Positions 23,568 to 25,486 of a stretch of 25,486 nucleotides of DNA are shown in pieces. Each line of letters starts with the position of its first letter. Within the stretch, counting starts at the first letter, position 1. Location of the stretch: positions 1 through 25,486 of the forward strand of contig DBRE01000121.1 of NCBI GenBank assembly GCA_002305535.1, in the 5' to 3' direction. The position numbers and the translations under genes were made by a program. The DNA is from Syntrophomonas sp. UBA1376 (GTDB taxonomy: Bacteria > Bacillota > Syntrophomonadia > Syntrophomonadales > Syntrophomonadaceae). The notes under the pieces were generated by a model. It saw only the letters and a program-made list of their open reading frames with translations. It had not been told where the DNA came from and made no database searches.

Positions 23568-24665
23568 CTACCGTATCTTAACATAGTAATTACCCGGGGT
23601 CGAAGTCACTATCCCTTTCAATTCTAGTTTTAGCAGTAAAGAACTCAGGGTACCATGATCCAGGTTAGTTCTCTGCAGCAGTTCATCAAAGTGAATACCG
23701 TCTAATTCGATCAACTGTAAAATCTCCGCTTCTTCACTATCCTGCTCTTTGAATAAGACCCCTTCTACAACTAGTGAATCAGCTGGTGTCTGCCAATCAT
23801 AATCAGGATACTCGAAAATTATATCCTGGATGTCTATGATTAGTTTAGCTCCCTGCTGGATCAAACGATTGGTACCTATGCTGTTCTTGGTAGTAATTGG
23901 GCCGGGTACTGCCATAACATCACGGTTCTGTTCCAAGGCCATATCTGCAGTGATAAGTGCACCGCTTTTTTCCCGGGCTTCCACGACAATAACGCCCCGG
24001 CTTAAACCGGATATGATGCGATTGCGCATGGGAAAATGTTTGGGATCCGGTGGTGAGTCAAGGGGGAATTCACTTATCACCAATCCCTGAATTCTTATCC
24101 GTTCATACAGTGCTTGATTCTCTCTAGGATACACTACATTCAAGCCGCTTCCCAAAACAGCAATGGTGGTTCCGGTATTAAGTGCTCCCAAATGGGCTTC
24201 AGTATCTATACCTCGCGCCATACCGCTGATCACTATGACTCCATATCCAGCTAGCTCTTCTCCCAGTTGGCGAGCCACACTTCTACCATAGCGCGAAGCG
24301 TTTCTTGAACCGACGATGGCCAGACCAAACCCAGTGAACAAATCGGTGTTGCCAGCACAGTATAAAACAAAAGGCGGATCATGAATAGTCTTAAGAAAAT
24401 GAGGATAATTCTGATCAAGTATGGTCAAAACTTCAAACCCATGCGCTTCCAGGCGTTCCAAGCAATCCAATGATACCTTGGAGCGGCGCGAGTTGAGTAA
24501 ATCGGTGACAGCTTCCGGTGGCAAAACCTGACGCAATATGGTTTCATTAGCTTGGTATAGCTTTAAGAAACTGCCACATTTGTTAAGCCCTTTCCACAGT
24601 GTGCTTCTACCCACACCATTGAGAGAATTGATTTCACATAAGGCCGCCTTTTCCCATCGATCCAT
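23568..24665 (-). CDS. dprA: DNA-processing protein DprA
   Basis: DprA protects incoming single-stranded DNA and loads RecA onto it during transformation; it is also present in many bacteria not known to be competent. The 365-residue protein has an N-terminal SAM/HhH-like region (about 10-60). The Rossmann DprA domain follows, with GSRNASRYG (119-127), SGMARGID (147-154), GSGLNVVYPRENQALYERI, then SEFP and HFPMRNRIISGLS. A C-terminal winged helix (about 305-365) ends the protein. The ATG at 24665 has GGCGGGGAT upstream. It is the first gene of the minus-strand run. Confidence 0.97.
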   Translation of the reverse strand: MDRWEKAALCEINSLNGVGRSTLWKGLNKCGSFLKLYQANETILRQVLPPEAVTDLLNSRRSKVSLDCLERLEAHGFEVLTILDQNYPHFLKTIHDPPFVLYCAGNTDLFTGFGLAIVGSRNASRYGRSVARQLGEELAGYGVIVISGMARGIDTEAHLGALNTGTTIAVLGSGLNVVYPRENQALYERIRIQGLVISEFPLDSPPDPKHFPMRNRIISGLSRGVIVVEAREKSGALITADMALEQNRDVMAVPGPITTKNSIGTNRLIQQGAKLIIDIQDIIFEYPDYDWQTPADSLVVEGVLFKEQDSEEAEILQLIELDGIHFDELLQRTNLDHGTLSSLLLKLELKGIVTSTPGNYYVKIR

Positions 24666-24707
24666 GCATATATCCCCGCCTTTTAGGACAGTAAAACTCT
24701 AACGCCA

Positions 24708-24736
24708 TTGATACCATAAATACTATAGCAAAGCAA
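24708..24736 (-). promoter_or_regulatory. Possible sigma-A promoter for dprA and following genes
   Basis: On the minus strand TTGCTT (24736-24731), a 17-base spacer and TATCAA (24713-24708) resemble a sigma-A promoter, with TGG directly before the -10 giving an extended -10 element. Each hexamer matches consensus at 4 of 6. Transcription would begin near 24701, about 36 bases before the dprA start. Other weak hexamers exist nearby, so the exact site is uncertain. Confidence 0.4.
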
Positions 24737-24870
24737 GAACTTTTCCTGTTTTTTCCTCAACAGCAATATTTTATTTCCGAATAATGCAGATGGATACATT
24801 ATTTACTTATCTTAATATTTTGCTCAGCGGGGAAAATATGATTGAAGAATGAGACAAGGGAGTGATAGGT

Positions 24871-25047
24871 TTGTTTTCAACTCTGATGGGTTTCATGGAT
24901 CATAAAAATTCATTAAGCAAAAGAATCATGGGACAGAACAAGGTCGATCCCGGTACTTTCAGTATGATGGAACCTGGATGGTGGGCCCTGCATGCTGTGG
25001 CTATTGCAGGCGTTTATTTGCTGGGACGCAGTATGCAGCGCCAATAA
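24871..25047 (+). CDS. Small membrane protein of unknown function
   Basis: I do not recognise this gene. It encodes about 58 residues: a polar first half (MDHKNSLSKRIMGQNKVDPG) and one likely membrane helix near the C-terminus (WWALHAVAIAGVYLLGRSM) ending in MQRQ. The AGGGAG site (24857-24862) is eight bases before a TTG at 24871, which I take as the start. A GTG at 24862 overlaps that site and is less likely. It is divergent from dprA and is followed after 20 bases by another small gene with its own ribosome binding site, so the two are probably one transcript. Confidence 0.68.
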   Translation: MFSTLMGFMDHKNSLSKRIMGQNKVDPGTFSMMEPGWWALHAVAIAGVYLLGRSMQRQ

Positions 25048-25067
25048 AACATGCAAGGGGGAGAAAA

Positions 25068-25241
25068 ATGCGTATCTTTACTTCCGAACCTTTATCTTCT
25101 TTCCGCAAACGTCTGCGCAGTTCTCTGCAGCGAGAAGATGTTCTGGATGAGAACGTATTCGAAGAGATGTGGCTTCCTTATGGAGATGACAAAGAAACGG
25201 ATATTCATCGTCTGTTGGAACAGCATCGTATTCGTAAATGA
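25068..25241 (+). CDS. Small charged cytoplasmic protein of unknown function
   Basis: I do not recognise this gene. It encodes 57 residues with no membrane segment or signal peptide. The sequence is strongly charged: a basic N-terminal half (SFRKRLRSSLQRED), an acidic middle (DENVFEEMWLPYGDDKETD) and a basic end (HRLLEQHRIRK). The ATG at 25068 has AAGGGGGAGAAAA upstream at normal spacing, better than earlier in-frame starts that would run back into the previous gene. It lies 20 bases after the small membrane protein gene, probably in the same transcript, and ends 24 bases before a convergent gene. Confidence 0.7.
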   Translation: MRIFTSEPLSSFRKRLRSSLQREDVLDENVFEEMWLPYGDDKETDIHRLLEQHRIRK

Positions 25242-25265
25242 TTGTTTTCTCGGGATTTAGGGAGG

Positions 25266-25486
25266 TCATTGCTGGTCAGACCATACTAGAGGTTGTCTTA
25301 CCAGCCCTCCTTGGATATCCCAGGCTTGCACTACCAGGTTATGCAATTGCGTCGTTTGAGTTTGATCAATTCTGAAGGTGAGAGTGAGCGGTAGATCCTG
25401 TCCGCGTTTTACTGGAACGGCTTGCACCATAGAAATAAACCGGTTTTCCTCCATCCAGCCCAGTTCCCAAAAATCTAACCACGACA
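25266..25486 (-). CDS. Unrecognised protein, C-terminal part (gene runs off the window)
   Basis: A minus-strand frame is open from the right edge to a TGA at 25266, so this is the 3' end of a gene. An internal methionine at 25454 exists, but the frame continues upstream of it without a stop (SWLDFWELGW before MEENRF), so I treat it as partial. The visible 72 or so residues have alternating hydrophobic and polar residues (ISMVQAVPVKRGQDLPLTLT, LHNLVVQAWDIQGGLVRQPL), suggesting a beta-sandwich domain. I do not recognise the family. It converges with the small plus-strand genes and no terminator is visible between them. Confidence 0.6.
   Translation of the reverse strand, partial: SWLDFWELGWMEENRFISMVQAVPVKRGQDLPLTLTFRIDQTQTTQLHNLVVQAWDIQGGLVRQPLVWSDQQ

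Noticed and set aside
25266..25454. A complete 62-residue gene starting at the methionine at 25454.
   Set aside because: The frame stays open to the window edge and there is no convincing separate start, so it is better seen as the end of a longer gene.
1..25486. CRISPR arrays, rRNA or tRNA genes, insertion sequences and defence or toxin-antitoxin modules.
   Set aside because: I saw no direct repeat arrays, no cloverleaf sequences, no transposase motifs and no room for such genes between the packed coding regions.

Overview
This window looks like chromosome from a motile, Gram-positive-type bacterium (Firmicutes), most likely a clostridial lineage. CodY, HslVU, a FliY-type switch protein, an ATP-dependent chromosomal fla/che layout and strong AGGAGG-type ribosome binding sites all point that way. 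I cannot fix the genus from the sequence alone. The sequence is moderately AT-rich and uses GTG and TTG starts often.

Almost everything is on the minus strand, so the genes read from right to left. Positions 24665 down to 16403 carry the housekeeping block dprA-topA-trmFO-xerC-hslV-hslU-codY (DNA uptake and recombination, DNA supercoiling, tRNA methylation, chromosome dimer resolution, a two-component protease, and a nutrient-sensing repressor). A 168-bp gap follows. It holds a probable intrinsic terminator, a CodY-box-like palindrome and a sigma-D (sigma-28) type promoter. From 16234 to the left edge runs a tight flagellar operon: flgB, flgC, fliE, fliF, fliG, fliH, fliI, fliJ, a MotE/YlxF-like gene, fliK, flgD, a small flagellar-operon gene, flgE, flbD, fliL, fliM, fliY, cheY, fliO, fliP, fliQ and the 5' part of fliR. 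This gives the rod, MS ring, switch, export apparatus, hook and hook-length control, plus the chemotaxis output protein. The order is essentially that of the Bacillus subtilis dprA-topA-codV-clpQ-clpY-codY-fla/che region.

The genes are packed with overlaps of 4, 8 or 26 bp or gaps of a few bases, which suggests translational coupling. The main exception is flgE, which has RNA hairpins on both sides. At the right end (24666-25486) lie a divergent promoter region, two small plus-strand genes of unknown function and the 3' end of an unrecognised minus-strand gene.

I found no mobile element, CRISPR array, rRNA, tRNA or defence system. The coding content is canonical. The points most worth a second look are regulatory: the terminator/CodY-box/sigma-D arrangement between codY and flgB, the hairpins bracketing flgE, and the cysteine-rich effector domain of CodY.
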